A stretch of 64,000 bases of DNA from Rubrivivax gelatinosus (GTDB taxonomy: Bacteria; Pseudomonadota; Gammaproteobacteria; Burkholderiales; Burkholderiaceae_C), in assembly GCF_004340905.1 (NCBI RefSeq), contig NZ_SLXD01000003.1, positions 310,001 to 374,000 of the forward strand, in the 5' to 3' direction. The first letter of the stretch is position 1. Each line of letters starts with the position of its first letter. Below, piece by piece: positions 17,125 to 26,800 of this stretch. Position numbers and translations under genes: made by a program. The notes beneath the pieces are model-generated. The model saw only the letters and a program-made list of their open reading frames with translations. It had not been told where the DNA came from and made no database searches.

Positions 17125-18357
17125 TCAGGGGGCCGGCGGCTCGGCCGCGCAGCGGGTAGAGGGCAGGCAGGCACCGCGCAGTCGGCGACCATCGCCGAGC
17201 GACACGGCCGCCGCGGCCAGGAGGGCCGCACCGCCGAACAGCGGGGCCGTGACGCCGACGTGGTCCAGCAACAGGCCGCCGACGCCGGCACCGAGCAGGA
17301 TGGACAGCTGGATCGCGGCCACCATCAGCCCGCCTCCTGCCTCGGGCGCGTCGGCAATGCCATGAGTGAGCCAGTGGAACCAGGCGACCGGCAGCGCTGC
17401 ATTGAGCAGCCCCCACGCAAACAGCAGCAGCGCCAGCGCCCAGTGCGCGGCGCCGACCCACGGCAGGGCCAGCGTCACCAGCCCCAACGCCAGAGGGAGC
17501 AGCCGCAGCAGCGCCTCGCCGTGACGCTGGACCTGGGCGCCAGCCGCCCAGGTGCCGGGGAAGCCGGCCACGCCGAGCGCCAGCAGCAGCAATGACAGCT
17601 GTGCCGCATCGGCGTGCCCGTGGCGCTCCAGGAAGGGTCGGAAGTAGGTGAAGGCGGTGAACGCGCCGCCGAAGGCGAGCATCACCCCCGCCACCGCGCG
17701 CCGCACTGGCGCGCGGCGCAGCAGCGACAGCACCTGCCCTTGCGCTTGTGCTTGCGCTTGCGACTGGCGAGTGGCCGCCGACGGCAGCGCTCGCCACTGC
17801 CAGAGCAGCGCGGCGGCGGCCAGCGGCACCAGCCCCCAGAACACACCGCGCCAGCCCACCAGCGCGCCGGCGAAGCTGCCGATCGGGGCCGCGAATGCCG
17901 TCGCGGCGGCATTGCCCAGGTACAGGACGCTGAGCGCGCGGGGCATCGACTCGGCCGGTACCAACTGCACCAATGTAGCCGTTGACAGCGACCAGAAGCC
18001 GCCGATCGTGACGCCCAACAGCGCGCGCGCCAGCATCAGCAAGCCGAAGTTCGGCGCCAGCGCGATCAGCACGAGAGATAGCAGCATCGTCGCCGTGAGC
18101 GCGCACAGCAGCCGGCGCCGGTCGAAGGAGCCGGCCACGCCGGTGATCAGCAGGCTGGTGAGAACGGCGACGCAGCCGGAGACCGAGATCGCCTGGCCGG
18201 CCAGACCTTCGGTGGCGCCGAGATCGTGCGCAATCGGCGTCAGGAGGCTCACCGGCATGAACTCCGAGGCGATCAGCAGGGCGACGCACATCGACATCGA
18301 TCCCACCGCGCTCCAGTTGGAGGATGGCGGCGTCGCCAGGGGCAGAGACTTCATCAT
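17125..18357 (-). CDS. MFS exporter, NepI-like (purine ribonucleoside efflux type)
   Basis: A 410-residue, 12-helix transporter. The N-terminal helix SEFMPVSLLTPIAHDLGATEGLAGQAISVSG and later IGGFWSLSTATLVQLVP match the NepI/AraJ-like drug:H+ antiporter branch, where E. coli NepI exports purine ribonucleosides. DRRRLL is the short loop-2 motif. Two in-frame ATGs (18357, 18354) are equivalent. The intracellular loop has the odd repeat QAQAQAQ encoded by GCTTGCGCTTGC-type repeats. It ends 25 bp before the 2Fe-2S gene, so read-through into the molybdenum operon is possible, suggesting export of a product or substrate such as a purine-like heterocycle. Confidence 0.82.
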   Translation of the reverse strand: MMKSLPLATPPSSNWSAVGSMSMCVALLIASEFMPVSLLTPIAHDLGATEGLAGQAISVSGCVAVLTSLLITGVAGSFDRRRLLCALTATMLLSLVLIALAPNFGLLMLARALLGVTIGGFWSLSTATLVQLVPAESMPRALSVLYLGNAAATAFAAPIGSFAGALVGWRGVFWGLVPLAAAALLWQWRALPSAATRQSQAQAQAQGQVLSLLRRAPVRRAVAGVMLAFGGAFTAFTYFRPFLERHGHADAAQLSLLLLALGVAGFPGTWAAGAQVQRHGEALLRLLPLALGLVTLALPWVGAAHWALALLLFAWGLLNAALPVAWFHWLTHGIADAPEAGGGLMVAAIQLSILLGAGVGGLLLDHVGVTAPLFGGAALLAAAAVSLGDGRRLRGACLPSTRCAAEPPAP

Positions 18358-18432
18358 CGCGGCATGCTAGGAACCCTCTGGCGCGTTGGCATGTCTCGGC
18401 CTGAACGGACTTATGAGCCTCATTCACTAATT

Positions 18433-18474
18433 GAGAGCCCGTCGGCATACAGTGAGAGCCGGCCGGCATACAGA
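18433..18474. repeat. Two tandem 21-bp repeats upstream of the NepI-like gene
   Basis: Two adjacent copies, 18433-18453 and 18454-18474, match at 18 of 21 positions; both contain GAGAGCC followed by CGGCATACAG. They lie 76-117 bp ahead of the transporter start and could be paired regulator-binding sites. No dedicated regulator gene is adjacent. Confidence 0.5.
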
Positions 18475-18609
18475 GGGCCGCGTGCGGGGAGAGTCGTGCG
18501 GGGTGCCGCCACCGGATGCACCCAGACGTCCGGATGCTCTAACCGTCCGTGAACACCCAGGGTTGGCCCAACTGGTTCGGATGTAGGTCATCCTCCGCAC
18601 TTCTCAGCC

Positions 18610-18808
18610 GACCTGCTAACGCCTCCGACCTTCCAGGGGGGCCAAGCGGGTACTTCGGGGCGGCTGCAGTTAGCAGAGGCCGCGCTAAGCCGTTGATTCA
18701 AAAGTATCTCTCCACTGCTCTGGGAGCAGTGTGGCGCACGTTCGAATCGTGTCACCCCGACCATCCAACTCCTTGTGGCCCAAGGACTTCCCGGTCTGCG
18801 GCCGGTGC
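18610..18808. repeat. About 200-bp repeat unit, copy 1 (contains tRNA-Pro fragment)
   Basis: This stretch aligns over its length with 38282-38480. Shared blocks include an upstream CTGCTAAC (18613-18620) that can pair with GTTAGCAG (18669-18676), then CGCGCTAAGC and GTTGATTC. The 44-nt tRNA-Pro 3' fragment follows, then CTTGTGGCCCAAGGACTT and CTGCGGCCGGTG. No protein-coding gene is convincing in it. It looks like a junction of integrated DNA or a small non-coding element. Confidence 0.7.
18720..18763 (+). repeat. tRNA-Pro 3' fragment, diverged copy (att-like)
   Basis: The 44 nt match positions 2041-2084 of tRNA-Pro (anticodon loop to CCA) at 41 of 44 bases; differences fall at the first base and in the variable region. 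The 5' half of the tRNA is missing, so it cannot be a functional tRNA. This is the typical product of site-specific integration at a tRNA 3' end. Confidence 0.85.
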
Positions 18809-18848
18809 CGCTGAGCAGCGGGGCGATTCGCATCGCACTCACGGCGTG

Positions 18849-18887
18849 GGGGCCGGGCAGACTGTCGTCGGAGTCAGCTCCGGCCCC
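18849..18887 (-). terminator. Candidate hairpin after the MFS gene
   Basis: GGGGCCGG (18849-18856) and CCGGCCCC (18880-18887) form an 8-bp stem with a 23-nt loop, directly after the stop of the minus-strand MFS gene at 18892. No T-run follows, so termination strength is uncertain. Confidence 0.3.
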
Positions 18888-18891
18888 GGGT

Positions 18892-20184
18892 TCACGGGCG
18901 TGCCGGGTGAGGTGCGATTGCGGAGTGATGGCTGCGCATCAGCAGGATCGCTCCCGCAGCCAGCAGGCACGCTGCCCCGGCGGCCGTCAGCGCCGGCGAA
19001 TAGGAGTTCATCACCGCCCGCGACCAGCCGCCGCCGAAGGCTGCTGTCGCCGCGCCGAGCTGGTGTGCGGCGAACACCCAACCGAAGACCAGGGCCGCCC
19101 GCTCGGGACCGAAGTGCTGCGCCGATAGCTTGACCGTCGGCGGGACGGTGGCGATCCAGTCCAAACCATAGAACATGGCGAACAGCGACAGGCCGGTCAG
19201 CGTGAAGTCGGTATAGGGCAACCAGATCAGCGATAGGCCCCGGAGCCCGTAGTACCAGAACAGCAGCTTTCGGCTGTCAAAGCGGTCGGACAGATAGCCC
19301 GAGACCGTGGTCCCCACCAAGTCGAACACACCCATCATCGACAGCACCGAGGCTGCCGGCACGGGGCCGAGTCCGCGGTCGCCGCACAGCGATATGAAGT
19401 GTGTCTGGATCAGACCGTTGGTGCTGAGCCCGCAGATGAAGAACGTCGCCGCGAGAACCCAGAAGGCCGGCACGCGCGATGCTTCGGACAGCGTGCGGAA
19501 CGGCAGACGCCAGTCCGCGATCGGCGCCGCTGCTGCGGCAACGGTCTGCGCATCGGCACCGTAGGGCTTCAGTCCCAGGTCGGCCGGCTTGTCGCGCATG
19601 AAGGTCAGGACGAGCACGACCACCACCGCGGTGGCCGCGACCACGGGAACCAGCGCCCAGCGCCAGCCATGCTGGTCTATCAGCCACGTCGCCAGCGGCA
19701 GGAACAGCAACTGGCCGGTGGCCGTGCTGCCGGCCAGCAGGCCGAGCACGAGCCCCCTGCGCTGCACGAACCAGCGATTCGCGACCGTGGCCCCCAACAC
19801 CATGGCCGTCAACCCGGTGCCGAAGCCCAGCACCACCCCCCACAGGACGAAGGCCTGGGTCAGGTCGCGCATGAAGATGCCGAGTACCAGCGACGAGCCG
19901 ATCACGGCCGCCGCGAAGGCCATGACCCGGGACAACCCATGACGAAGCAGCACGGCGCCGGCGAACGGCCCAAGCAGCCCGAACAGGGCAAAGCGCGTTG
20001 CGAAGATCGACGAGAGTTCGGTGGCGCTCCAGCCGAACTCGCGCGACAGCGGCTGCATCAGCGCACCCGGCAGGCCCAGCGCGGCCGAGGTGGTGAGCAT
20101 GGCCGCGAAAGTGACCGCCGCGACCACCCAGGCGTAGTGAATGCCACGTCGTCGCAGGCGTGCCGCGAGTCGCTCTGCGATCAT
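18892..20184 (-). CDS. MFS transporter (MCT/OFA-like)
   Basis: A 430-residue, 12-helix permease. It starts with a basic cytoplasmic segment and GIHYAWVVAAVTFAAMLTTSAALGLPGALMQPLSREFGWS, the layout of monocarboxylate/OFA-type MFS proteins. NRWFVQRRGLVLGLLAGSTATGQLLFLPLATWL is the characteristic loop and helix of this group. The ATG at 20184 has AAAGGAG upstream. It stands alone between the tRNA-Pro repeat and the RND pump genes, so the substrate (perhaps a carboxylate) cannot be inferred from neighbours. Confidence 0.82.
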   Translation of the reverse strand: MIAERLAARLRRRGIHYAWVVAAVTFAAMLTTSAALGLPGALMQPLSREFGWSATELSSIFATRFALFGLLGPFAGAVLLRHGLSRVMAFAAAVIGSSLVLGIFMRDLTQAFVLWGVVLGFGTGLTAMVLGATVANRWFVQRRGLVLGLLAGSTATGQLLFLPLATWLIDQHGWRWALVPVVAATAVVVVLVLTFMRDKPADLGLKPYGADAQTVAAAAAPIADWRLPFRTLSEASRVPAFWVLAATFFICGLSTNGLIQTHFISLCGDRGLGPVPAASVLSMMGVFDLVGTTVSGYLSDRFDSRKLLFWYYGLRGLSLIWLPYTDFTLTGLSLFAMFYGLDWIATVPPTVKLSAQHFGPERAALVFGWVFAAHQLGAATAAFGGGWSRAVMNSYSPALTAAGAACLLAAGAILLMRSHHSAIAPHPARP

Positions 20185-20451
20185 GCTCTGCTCCTTTCGC
20201 TGGCCGGTCGATCGTCACGTTCGCCGGCGAAGCCGGACGCCAAGGCGAGGCGTTGAGCGCCGCTTTCGCGCGCGCGTTCGCGGCGTTGCGCGACGGCGTG
20301 CAGGGCGTTCTGTGCCCCCAGGCAGCACTCCGCCGATGCGAGGTCCGCGGCGACGCTTGTCGTGGCGGCGCCCCCACGGCGTACCCGATGACGTCGCGGC
20401 GGCCGTCTCGAGAGGCTGAGGCGTGCCGGCGATCGGTTCGCCAGCGGGCTG

Positions 20452-21948
20452 CTAGCTTGCGGCATGGATGTCACGCTCCGAAGCCGGCTGCGGCTGGCTC
20501 CCCGACGTGGTTGTCGACGGCGCTTGCCACCCTCCGCCCAGAGACCGGAAGGCTCCGACGGCGGCGCGCGCCGACTCGATCTGGGCCTGGGCCCGGGCAT
20601 CCGAGGCGCGTAACAGCGAATCGTCGGCCTGCAGCACGTCGATCAAGCTCGCGGCGCCGCGGCTGTAGGCCGCGAAAGACGATTGCCGAGCCTGCGACAG
20701 CGAGGCTTCGCCCTGGCGCAGCGTGGCGGCCTGTTCGTTCCGGTTCACCAGGGCCGAGAAGGCGTTTTCGACGTCCTCGGTGGCGCGCAGCACGGTACGG
20801 CGGTAGGCGGCCAGGGCTTCGGCGTCCTGCCCCTTGGCGAGGTCGATCTGTGCGTTGATGCGTCCGAAGTCGAACAGGCGCCACCGCAACCCGACCACGG
20901 CGGCGGCCTCGCTCGCACCGCTCGTGAAGAGATTGCCTCCGGATACCGCGGTGGCGCTGCCGATCAGGCCGGTCAACGAGAACTTGGGGTAGTACTCGGC
21001 AATCGCCTCGCCGATGCGGGCGTTGGTCGCCACCAGTCGACGTTCGGCCACGATGAGGTCGGGGCGGCGCTGCAGAAGGTCGGCCGGCGAACCCATGCTG
21101 GCAATCGTCGGCGTCGCCGGAATCGGTGCCGGCGTTTCCAGCGCGGGGCGGTTCGTGCCCGGCGGTACGCCCAGCATCACATCCAGCGCATTCATCGCGG
21201 CATCCAGGCCGGTCCTGAGCACCGGAATGCTGGCCTGCACTGCCGCCAGTGCCGCTTGCGTCTGCCGCACCTGGTAGGTGGCCGCCAGGCCTTTGGCATG
21301 CAGCAGGCTCACCTTGGACAGCAGATCCTGCTGGGTCTTCGCCTGTCGCTGGGCGATGTCCAGGCGTGTCTGCAAGCCGCGGATCAGGATGTAGGTGTCC
21401 GCCGTCTGCGCCGCCACCGCCAGCCGGGTGGCCATCTCGCCGGCCCGGGAGGCCTCGTAGTCAGCCAGCGCAGCCTCGCGCCCGCGCCGCAGCCCGCCGA
21501 ACACGTCGATCTCCCAGCTCGCGCCCAAGTCCATCTGGTAGGCCGTGCCCCAGCGGTCGTAGCCGGGCGTGGCGTCGAGAACCTGGCCCAGAGGGGTTTC
21601 GATGGACTGGTCGGCCCGCGCCGCGGAGCCGCTGACCGTGCCCCAGGGCCGCAAGGCTGCATCGGTGGCGCCCAGCCCGGCGCGGGCCTGGCTGACCCGG
21701 GCGGCCGCCTGTGCCAGGTCCAGGTTCTGCGCCAGGGCCTGGTCGATCAAGCGTGTCAGCAGCGGGTCGTTGAAAGCCTGCCACCAAGTCGCCAGCGCCC
21801 CGGCGGAGGCCTCGGTCGTCGGGGCCGCGGCCTGACCCATGTAGTGGCTGGGCAGCGGGGCCTCGGGGCGTTGGTAGTCCGGGCCGACCGCGCACCCGGC
21901 GGTCACGCTGGCGCAGAGGACGAGGGGGGCGAAGCGATGGGAGAGCAT
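20452..21948 (-). CDS. RND efflux outer-membrane factor (NodT/OprM family lipoprotein)
   Basis: A 498-residue outer-membrane channel of the TolC superfamily. The lipobox is VTAGC (Cys19), followed by AVGPDYQRPEAPLP, the standard start of NodT-type factors. Two OEP repeats are visible: DLAQAAARVSQARAGLGATDA and ASWEIDVFGGLRRGREAALADY in the first, RRPDLIVAERRLVATNARIGEAIAEYYPKFSLTG and WRLFDFGRINAQID in the second. It is transcribed away from the TetR gene and works with the adaptor and permease encoded at 22732-26903. AAAGGA precedes the ATG. Confidence 0.93.
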   Translation of the reverse strand: MLSHRFAPLVLCASVTAGCAVGPDYQRPEAPLPSHYMGQAAAPTTEASAGALATWWQAFNDPLLTRLIDQALAQNLDLAQAAARVSQARAGLGATDAALRPWGTVSGSAARADQSIETPLGQVLDATPGYDRWGTAYQMDLGASWEIDVFGGLRRGREAALADYEASRAGEMATRLAVAAQTADTYILIRGLQTRLDIAQRQAKTQQDLLSKVSLLHAKGLAATYQVRQTQAALAAVQASIPVLRTGLDAAMNALDVMLGVPPGTNRPALETPAPIPATPTIASMGSPADLLQRRPDLIVAERRLVATNARIGEAIAEYYPKFSLTGLIGSATAVSGGNLFTSGASEAAAVVGLRWRLFDFGRINAQIDLAKGQDAEALAAYRRTVLRATEDVENAFSALVNRNEQAATLRQGEASLSQARQSSFAAYSRGAASLIDVLQADDSLLRASDARAQAQIESARAAVGAFRSLGGGWQAPSTTTSGSQPQPASERDIHAAS

Positions 21949-21957
21949 GCGAATCCT

Positions 21958-21998
21958 TTGGCGACAGGCATGCGGTGACTATAATACAAAACGGTCAC
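21958..21998. promoter_or_regulatory. Promoter and TetR operator A (divergent efflux promoter)
   Basis: A plus-strand promoter for the TetR gene reads TTGGCG (21958-21963), 16 bp, TATAAT (21980-21985). It is covered by a 24-bp site (21975-21998) with end arms GTGAC and GTCAC and shared core GTGACTAT...GGTCAC. The same design recurs at 22664-22687 and 30062-30085. Repression of both divergent genes by the TetR protein is the simplest reading. Confidence 0.7.
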
Positions 21999-22037
21999 TG
22001 GTTATTGGCTGCTCACGGTCCGAGGTAAGCTCTCGAC

Positions 22038-22655
22038 ATGACGAAAGCGCACATGCCCGCGCCCCAGCTCCGGGGGCCCTCGGATCACGAAGTTCGGGAG
22101 CAGATCATCGAGGCTGCGACCGAGTGCTTCGGCCGCTACGGCTACGTCAAGACGACGGTGTCCGATCTGGCCAATGCCATCGGTTTTTCCAAGGCCTACA
22201 TCTACAAGTTCTTCGACTCCAAGCAGGCCATCGGCGAGGTGATTTGCGCCAACCGCCTGGGCACGATCCTGGCGGCGGTGGAGGCTTCGGTCGCCGGTGT
22301 GCCGGCGGCGTCCGAGAAGCTGCGACGCATGTTCCGGGCGCTGGTGGAGGCCGGAAACTACCTCTTCTCGCAGGACCGCCAGCTTTACGATATCGCCGCG
22401 ACCTCGGCGGCGGAGTCCTGGCCGTCCGTGGTGGCCTACCAGGACCGGCTTCGGGGCCTGATCCTGCAGATCCTTCGCGAGGGCCGGGAGGCCGGTGAGT
22501 TCGAGCGCAAGACGCCGCTGGACGAGGCCGCCAACGCCATCTACCTGGTCATGCGGCCGTACATCAATCCTTTGCAGCTGCAGCACAACCTGGACAACGC
22601 GGCCGAAGCGTCCAACCAGCTGTCCAGCCTCATCCTGCGCAGTCTGGCACCCTGA
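22038..22655 (+). CDS. TetR family repressor of the RND pump
   Basis: A 205-residue TetR protein. The N-terminal HTH spans about residues 18-65: IIEAATECFGRYGYVKTTVSDLANAIGFSKAYIYKFFDSK. GAGGTAAG lies 8 nt ahead of the ATG at 22038. The C-terminal part is a helical ligand pocket. It lies between a divergent outer-membrane factor and a downstream adaptor-permease operon, with a 24-bp operator on each side. It therefore very probably represses the pump until a substrate or inducer binds. Confidence 0.93.
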   Translation: MTKAHMPAPQLRGPSDHEVREQIIEAATECFGRYGYVKTTVSDLANAIGFSKAYIYKFFDSKQAIGEVICANRLGTILAAVEASVAGVPAASEKLRRMFRALVEAGNYLFSQDRQLYDIAATSAAESWPSVVAYQDRLRGLILQILREGREAGEFERKTPLDEAANAIYLVMRPYINPLQLQHNLDNAAEASNQLSSLILRSLAP

Positions 22656-22663
22656 ACGCGATG

Positions 22664-22699
22664 GTGACTATTGACGAACTTGGTCACTAGTCAAAGAAT
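22664..22699 (+). promoter_or_regulatory. Promoter and TetR operator B upstream of the RND adaptor gene
   Basis: A second 24-bp copy of the operator (22664-22687; arms GTGACTAT and GGTCAC) overlaps a promoter read as TTGACG (22671-22676), 17 bp, AAGAAT (22694-22699). The start codon at 22732 follows with GAAGGG as ribosome site. An operator placed over the -35 element and spacer explains repression by occlusion. Confidence 0.7.
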
Positions 22700-22731
22700 A
22701 TGGGAACTTGTCTTCGTCAAGAAGGGTTCCC

Positions 22732-23838
22732 ATGCTCAGGCGCAAGCTCGCTCCCCTCGTTCTCTGCCTGTCGCTTGTCCTGACGGCATGCGGCCGCGAT
22801 GACCATCGCTCCGACCCCCGCACCGAGGCTCCGCTGGTGCGGGTCTCGGCCGTGCAGGGCGCCGGCAGCGCTTCCCGATCCTTCACAGGGGTCGTCGCGG
22901 CCCGTGTGCAGAGCGATCTGGGCTTTCGCGTTCCCGGCAAGTTGCTGGAACGCCTGGTCGACACCGGGCAGTCCGTCAAGCGTGGCCAGCCGCTCATGCG
23001 CATCGACCCGATCGACCTGGGCCTGCAGGCGCGAGCCCAGCAAGAGGTGGTGGCTGCCGCGCTGGCCCGCGCCAGGCAGACGGCCGAAGACGAGGCGCGT
23101 TACCGTGATCTGGTCGCCGAAGGCGCCGTGTCCGCGTCCGCCTACGACCAGATCAAGGCTGCTGCCGAAGCGGCGCGGGCGCAGCTGAAGGCGGCCGAGG
23201 CGCAGGCCGAGGTGGCGCGCAACGCCTCGAGTTACGCGCTGCTGCTGGCCGATGCCGATGGCGTGGTGGTCGAGACGCTGGCCGAACCGGGGCAGGTGGT
23301 GAGTGCCGGCCAGCCGGTGGTGCGCCTGGCTCGAGCGGGCCAGCGCGAGGCGGTGGTGCACCTGCCCGAGACCTTGCGGCCAGCGGTGGGCTCGGTGGCC
23401 AGAGCCACCTTGTACGGGCCGCGGTCGGAGCCCGTGTCGGCCAGGCTGCGTGTGCTGTCCGATGCGGCCGACCGCGTCACCCGCACCTACGAGGCCCGCT
23501 ACGTGCTGGAAGGCGCGCTGGCGAAGGCCCCGCTGGGCGCGACGGTCACCGTCGAGATTCCGGCCGGCGCGTCTTCCGCGCCCGCGGTGCAGGTGCCGAT
23601 CGGCGCGGTGTTCGATCCCGGCAAGGGGCCGGGTGTCTGGGTGGTGGAGGGTGAGCCCGCCAAGGTGGCGTGGCGAGCGGTCCAGGTGCTGGACCTGTCC
23701 GATGAGCTGGCGCGGGTGGCTGGCAACCTCAAGGTCGGCGACCGGGTGGTCTCGCTCGGGGCGCATCTGCTGCAGGACGGTCAGGCCGTTCGGCCGGCCG
23801 GGAAGGCCCAGGCCGCACCTGCGGGAGAGCGTCGATGA
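22732..23838 (+). CDS. RND efflux periplasmic adaptor (lipoprotein)
   Basis: A 368-residue membrane-fusion protein with lipobox VLTAC (Cys20). The barrel-sandwich halves are visible: DLGFRVPGKLLERLVDTGQSVKRGQPLMRIDP and SYALLLADADGVVVETLAEPGQVVSAGQPVVRLA. An Ala-rich helical hairpin lies between (about 95-165) and a beta-barrel/MP domain follows. The ATG at 22732 is preferred to an upstream TTG at 22708 because GAAGGG precedes it and the signal peptide begins there. Its stop overlaps the permease start by 4 bp (ATGA). Confidence 0.92.
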   Translation: MLRRKLAPLVLCLSLVLTACGRDDHRSDPRTEAPLVRVSAVQGAGSASRSFTGVVAARVQSDLGFRVPGKLLERLVDTGQSVKRGQPLMRIDPIDLGLQARAQQEVVAAALARARQTAEDEARYRDLVAEGAVSASAYDQIKAAAEAARAQLKAAEAQAEVARNASSYALLLADADGVVVETLAEPGQVVSAGQPVVRLARAGQREAVVHLPETLRPAVGSVARATLYGPRSEPVSARLRVLSDAADRVTRTYEARYVLEGALAKAPLGATVTVEIPAGASSAPAVQVPIGAVFDPGKGPGVWVVEGEPAKVAWRAVQVLDLSDELARVAGNLKVGDRVVSLGAHLLQDGQAVRPAGKAQAAPAGERR

Positions 23839-26800
23839 GCGACGGGCGTTTCAACCTCTCCGCGCTCGCGGTGCGCGAGCGCGCCGTCACGGTATTCCTG
23901 ATCTTCCTGATCTCGGTGGCCGGCGTGCTGGCGTTCTTCCAGCTCGGGCGCGCCGAAGATCCGCCGTTCACGGTCAAGCAGATGACCGTCATCACGGCCT
24001 GGCCCGGCGCCACCGCGCAGGAGATGCAGGACCAGGTGGCCGAGCCCCTGGAAAAGCGCATGCAGGAGCTGCGCTGGTACGACCGCACCGAGACCTACAC
24101 CCGTCCGGGACTGGCCTTCACGATGGTGTCCCTGCTCGACACCGCGCCGCCCTCGGAAGTGCGCGAAGAGTTCTACCAGGCCCGCAAGAAGCTGTCGGAC
24201 GAAGCCCGCCGGCTGCCGGCCGGTGTCATCGGCCCGATGGTCAACGACGAGTATTCGGACGTGACCTTCGCGCTGTTCGCGCTTCAGGCCAGGGGAGAGC
24301 CGCAACGTCTGCTGGTGCGTGATGCGGAGACGCTGCGCCAGCAGCTGCTGCACGTGCCGGGGGTCAAGAAGGTCAACATCATCGGCGAGCAGTCCGAGCG
24401 CATCTTCGTGTCCTTCTCCCACGACCGCCTGGCCACGCTGGGTGTGTCGCCGCAGGACGTTTTCGCCGCGCTCAACGCCCAGAACGTGCTCACCCCCGCC
24501 GGCGCCATCGAGACCGATGGTCCGCAGGTCTTCGTGCGTGTCGATGGCGCGTTCGACAAGCTGGAGAAGATCCGCAACACGCCCATCAGCGCGCAGGGCC
24601 GCACGCTGAAACTGTCGGACGTGGCCGTCGTCGAGCGCGGCTACGAGGATCCGTCGAGCTTCCTGGTTCGCCGCAATGGCGAGGCGGCGCTGCTGCTGGG
24701 CATCGTCATGCGCGACGGCTGGAACGGGCTGGACCTGGGCAAGGCGCTGGATGCCGAAACCGTCAAGATCAATGCCCAGCTGCCGCAGGGCATGACGCTG
24801 AGCAAGGTGACGGACCAGGCGATCAACATCAGCTCGTCCGTGGACGAGTTCATGGTCAAGTTCTTCGTGGCCCTGCTGGTGGTGATGCTGGTGTGCTTCG
24901 TCAGCATGGGCTGGCACGTGGGCATCGTGGTGGCGGCGGCGGTGCCGCTGACGCTTGCGGCGGTGTTCGTCATCATGGCGGCCACCGGCAAGAACTTCGA
25001 CCGCATCACGCTCGGCTCGCTGATCCTGGCCCTGGGCCTGCTGGTGGACGACGCCATCATCGCCATCGAGATGATGGTGGTGAAGATGGAGGAGGGCTAC
25101 AGCCGCATCAAGGCCTCCGCCTACGCCTGGAGCCACACGGCGGCGCCCATGCTGTCGGGCACGCTGGTCACGGCCATCGGCTTCATGCCCAACGGCTTCG
25201 CGCGTTCGACGGCCGGCGAGTACACCAGCAACATGTTCTGGATCGTCGGCATCGCCCTCATCGCTTCGTGGGTGGTGGCGGTGGCGTTCACGCCCTACCT
25301 GGGCGTCAAGATGCTGCCCGACCTGAAGAAGGTCGAGGGCGGACATGACGCCATCTACGACACGCGCCACTACAACCGTTTCCGGCAGGTGCTGGGGCGT
25401 GTGATCGCGCGCAAGTGGCTGGTGGCGGCGGCGGTGGTGGGCCTGTTCGTGCTGGCCATCGTGGGCATGGGCTTGGTCAAGAAGCAGTTCTTCCCGACCT
25501 CCGACCGGCCCGAGGTGCTGGTCGAGCTGCAGATGCCCTACGGCACGTCGATCGGGCAGACCAGCGCCGCGACGGCCAAGGTCGAGGCCTGGCTGGCCAA
25601 GCAGGCCGAAGCCAAGACCGTGACGGCCTACGTCGGCCAGGGCGCGCCGCGGTTCTACCTGGCCATGGCCCCCGAGCTGCCGGATCCGTCGTTCGCCAAG
25701 ATCGTGGTGCTGACCGGCAACCAGGAAGAGCGGGAAGCCCTGAAGTTCAGGCTGCGCCAGGCCGTGGCCGATGGCCTGGCTTCCGAAGCGCAGGTGAGGG
25801 TGACGCAGCTCGTGTTCGGGCCGTACTCGCCGTTCCCGGTCGCCTATCGCGTCATGGGGCCCGACCCGGATCAGCTGCGCGAGATCGCCGCCCGTGTCAA
25901 AGCCGTCATGCAGGCCAGCCCGATGATGCGCACCGTCAACGTCGACTGGGGCCCGCGTGTGCCGACGCTGCATCTCACGCTGGACCAGGATCGGCTGCAG
26001 GCCGTGGGCCTCAACTCCAACTCCGTGGCCTTGCAGCTGCAGTTCCTGCTCAGCGGCATCGCGCTGACGGAAGTGCGAGAGGACATCCGTTCGGTGCAGG
26101 TGGTGGGCCGCGCGGCGGGGGACACCCGCCTCGACCCGGCGAAGATCGCTGCCTTCACGCTGGTCGGGGCGGCGGGCCAGCGCCTGCCGCTGTCGCAGGT
26201 GGGCACGGTCGAGGTGCGCATGGAAGATCCCATCCTGCGGCGCCGTGACCGCACGCCGACCATGACGGTGCGCGGGGATACGGCCGAAGGCCTGCAGCCG
26301 CCGGACGTCTCCAGCGCCGTGATGAAGGAGCTGGAGCCCATCGTGCAGTCGCTGCCCGCGGGCTACCGCATCGAGCAGGCCGGGTCGATCGAGGAGTCCG
26401 CCAAGGCCACCAAGGCCATGGCGCCGCTGTTCCCGATCATGATCGCGCTGACGCTGCTGATCATCATCCTGCAGGTGCGCTCGATCGCGGCGATGTTCAT
26501 GGTGTTCGCCACCAGCCCGCTCGGTCTGATCGGCGTGGTGCCGACTTTGCTGGTCTTTCAGCAGCCCTTCGGCATCAACGCCCTGGTCGGCCTGATCGCG
26601 CTGTCGGGCATCCTGATGCGCAACACGCTGATCTTGATCGGCCAGATCCACCACAACGAGCGGGAAGGGCTGAGCCCCTTCAATGCGGTCGTCGAGGCCA
26701 CCGTGCAGCGCGCCCGACCGGTGATCCTGACCGCCTTGGCTGCGGTGCTGGCCTTCATCCCGCTCACCCAATCGGTGTTCTGGGGCACGCTGGCCTACAC

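Noticed and set aside
13260..17159. A 1299-codon plus-strand frame opposite the molybdenum operon
   Set aside because: It is antisense to well-recognised genes and its sequence is the high-GC third-position shadow (His/Arg/Gln/Asp-rich). No domain is visible.
18610..18676. Resemblance of the CTGCTAAC...GTTAGCAG arms to integron attC sites
   Set aside because: The core does not fit RYYYAAC/GTTRRRY exactly, the inner arms do not pair as in attC, and there is no integron integrase or cassette array.
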